Shown here: positions 62,516 through 64,000 of the stretch, piece by piece
How the letters are laid out: each line of letters begins with the position of its first letter
Position numbering within the stretch: the stretch's first letter is position 1
Assembly: GCA_002937505.1 (NCBI GenBank)
Contig: PTJY01000002.1
Span: 372,001-436,000, forward strand
Source of the DNA: Alphaproteobacteria bacterium MarineAlpha12_Bin1
GTDB taxonomy: Bacteria; Pseudomonadota; Alphaproteobacteria; UBA6615
Direction of reading: 5' to 3'
DNA: 64,000 bases
The notes under the pieces: generated by a model
What the model saw: only the letters and a program-made list of their open reading frames with translations
Databases searched by the model: none
What the model was told of the DNA's origin: nothing
Translations under genes and position numbers: made by a program

Positions 62516-64000
62516 ATGGCGACGACAAAAGAAGAAAAATCAAAAGATAAAAAACCACTGACACTGTCTCGTCCCGGTAGGTTAGAGCTTAATAGAACTG
62601 TCGAAGGTGGTCAGGTTAAACAGAGTTTTAGCCATGGTCGTTCTAAAACTGTAGCTGTAGAAGTTAAGAAGAAGAGGACATTTCGACAGGACGCTGGCGG
62701 TGAAATGACAGAGGTTAAGTCTAAACTCCCTGTCAAAGAAGTTACCGAGGAAAAACCTATAGAAATAGTAGAAGAAGTAAAAGAAAAGGTTGATACAAGC
62801 ACAAAGACGAGGACCCTTACCGAGATAGAACAAGCGACAAGAGTGCGCGCTCTAGAAGGTGCTCGTAAGGCTGCTGAACTAGCGCTTATTGAGGCAAAGG
62901 AACGGGAAATTGAAGAGGCAAAACGAGCCGAGGAAGAAGCTAGAATAAAACAAGCGCAAGAGGAGTTGAAAAAAGAGGAAGCTAAACAAGATTCAGATAA
63001 TAAAATTGAGGCATCTGATGAGTCTACACCTCCTAATATTACAGAAGGTGAAAAGAAAAAAGAAACCCCTGAAGGAAGAAAATCTAAGAGTGCAAGCACC
63101 AAGGATAAAAAGAGTAAAAATGTTCAAAGCCCCGATGAACATGACGAAGAACCGGCGCAAGAAGTAATAACTGAAAGCCTACTAAGGGCAGACGAATTGC
63201 AGGCTTCAAAGACAGCCGAGACAACAAAGCGTTCAACTGTGCTTGCACGTCGCCGCGACGAATTAGAGGAAGGATTTGAAGATGATGAGGGAGATTCTAA
63301 GGCTTCTTCTAAAAATAAAGGACGAGGGGCGTCTGGTCGTGCAGAGGAACGACGAACGTCTAGTAGAGGCCAGGAGACAAAGAGGAGAAGAAGAGGCAAG
63401 CTTACGATATCGGAGGCCCTCGATGAGGATGGTGGTGCTCGTCAGCGCTCTGTAGCTGCTTTTCGCAGACGGCAAGAGAGAGAGCGCTTAAAACGCGAAT
63501 CATCTGGAGCTCTGCCAAAGCAAAAAATTGTGCGGGAAGTACAGATACCAGAAAACATATCAGTAGGTGAATTAGCCAGCAGGATGGCAGTTAGAGCCAA
63601 TGAAGTAATCAAATCTTTAATGAAAAACGGAGTTATGGCAACGACAACTCAGACTGTTGATCAAGAAACTGCTCAATTAGTTGCGGAAGAGTTTGGTCAC
63701 TCTGTAAAATTAGTAACAGCTTCTGATGTAGAAATCGGACTAGGCTTAACGGACATCTCAGACGAAGTTGGCAATACACCTCGTGCTCCTGTGGTCACAA
63801 TTATGGGCCATGTGGATCACGGTAAGACATCACTGTTAGATGCGCTTAGAGAGACAGATGTTGTAAGTCGTGAAGCAGGGGGAATAACTCAGCATATTGG
63901 TGCGTATCAGCTGGAAATAGCTTCAGGAGATAAAATTACTTTTTTAGACACGCCTGGTCACGCAGCTTTTACTCAGATGAGGCAGCGTGGTGCAAATGTG
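62516..64000 (+). CDS. infB: InfB, translation initiation factor IF-2 (5' part, runs off the window)
   Basis: The frame is open for 495 codons and continues past base 64000. The N-terminal [20 protein letters not shown] is the IF-2 associated domain, followed by a charged low-complexity linker of Glu, Lys and Ala. An IF2_N region (about 345-400) precedes the G domain, where GHVDHGKT (Gly431-Thr438) is G1 and DTPGHAAF is G3. It places fMet-tRNA in the initiation complex. It begins 4 bases after the YlxR gene. Confidence 0.97.
   Translation, partial: MATTKEEKSKDKKPLTLSRPGRLELNRTVEGGQVKQSFSHGRSKTVAVEVKKKRTFRQDAGGEMTEVKSKLPVKEVTEEKPIEIVEEVKEKVDTSTKTRTLTEIEQATRVRALEGARKAAELALIEAKEREIEEAKRAEEEARIKQAQEELKKEEAKQDSDNKIEASDESTPPNITEGEKKKETPEGRKSKSASTKDKKSKNVQSPDEHDEEPAQEVITESLLRADELQASKTAETTKRSTVLARRRDELEEGFEDDEGDSKASSKNKGRGASGRAEERRTSSRGQETKRRRRGKLTISEALDEDGGARQRSVAAFRRRQERERLKRESSGALPKQKIVREVQIPENISVGELASRMAVRANEVIKSLMKNGVMATTTQTVDQETAQLVAEEFGHSVKLVTASDVEIGLGLTDISDEVGNTPRAPVVTIMGHVDHGKTSLLDALRETDVVSREAGGITQHIGAYQLEIASGDKITFLDTPGHAAFTQMRQRGANV

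Noticed and set aside
62582-63475. Minus-strand open frames under infB
   Set aside because: They are low-complexity antisense shadows of the charged IF-2 linker.

Overview
The window is a gene-dense, AT-rich stretch of chromosome from a Gram-negative alphaproteobacterium. The evidence is the gene content and order: hisH-hisA-hisF-hisE-HIT; hemW-rdgB-rph-hrcA-grpE-dnaK-dnaJ-dapB-nth; a phoR-pstSCAB-phoU-phoB locus; mutS-glnD-murJ-trpS; tsaB-rimI-mucR-fur; olsB-plsC-miaB-phoH-ybeY-corC-lnt-metK-trmB-rimP-nusA-ylxR-infB. A MucR/Ros regulator, an ornithine-lipid acyltransferase, a long PstA with a periplasmic insert and RpoH-like promoters also fit this class. The low GC and compact gaps suggest a marine, perhaps SAR116- or Rhodospirillales-related lineage, but that placement is inference. 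I see no mobile element, CRISPR array, rRNA, tRNA or broken gene. No gap without a gene exceeds about 270 bases.

Layout. 1-2916: end of the histidine operon with an inserted GNAT gene and a HIT protein. 2983-5935: a small accessory catabolic-looking set (TauD-type dioxygenase, cupin, LigI-type amidohydrolase, VOC protein) closed by a strong terminator. 5991-13687: mostly minus-strand housekeeping genes (gshB, SirB1/TPR protein, BON lipoprotein, rsmI, hemW, rdgB, rph) with a plus-strand LpoA/LppC-type lipoprotein. 13801-20664: heat-shock genes with RpoH-like promoters, then dapB and nth. 20690-25004: an unknown lipoprotein, an EI24/CysZ-like membrane protein, an adenosine-kinase-like PfkB kinase and an orphan YejA-like peptide-binding protein.

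25015-34183 is the phosphate locus: phoR, a porin, pstS, pstC, pstA, pstB, phoU and phoB, all on the minus strand. A near-perfect Pho box precedes pstS. The porin between phoR and pstS has its own upstream region with a weaker Pho-box-like element and a Fur-box match of 16 of 19 bases, next to a 33-bp tandem duplication that spans the end of phoR. A porin that may answer to both phosphate and iron is the most interesting regulatory arrangement here.

34343-44592: mutS, an MFS exporter, glnD, murJ, trpS and an Nfu Fe-S carrier. 44727-47480: three cell-wall enzymes (Bax-like glucosaminidase, polysaccharide deacetylase, D-Ala-D-Ala dipeptidase). 47577-64000: tRNA-modification, regulatory, lipid and translation genes on the plus strand, ending inside infB. 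Upstream of rimP a promoter, a hairpin and a terminator form an attenuator-like leader. Together the genes describe a free-living cell that makes its own histidine, scavenges phosphate and remodels membrane lipids. I found no strongly novel multi-gene system; the regulatory architecture and the accessory catabolic set are the parts most worth following up.
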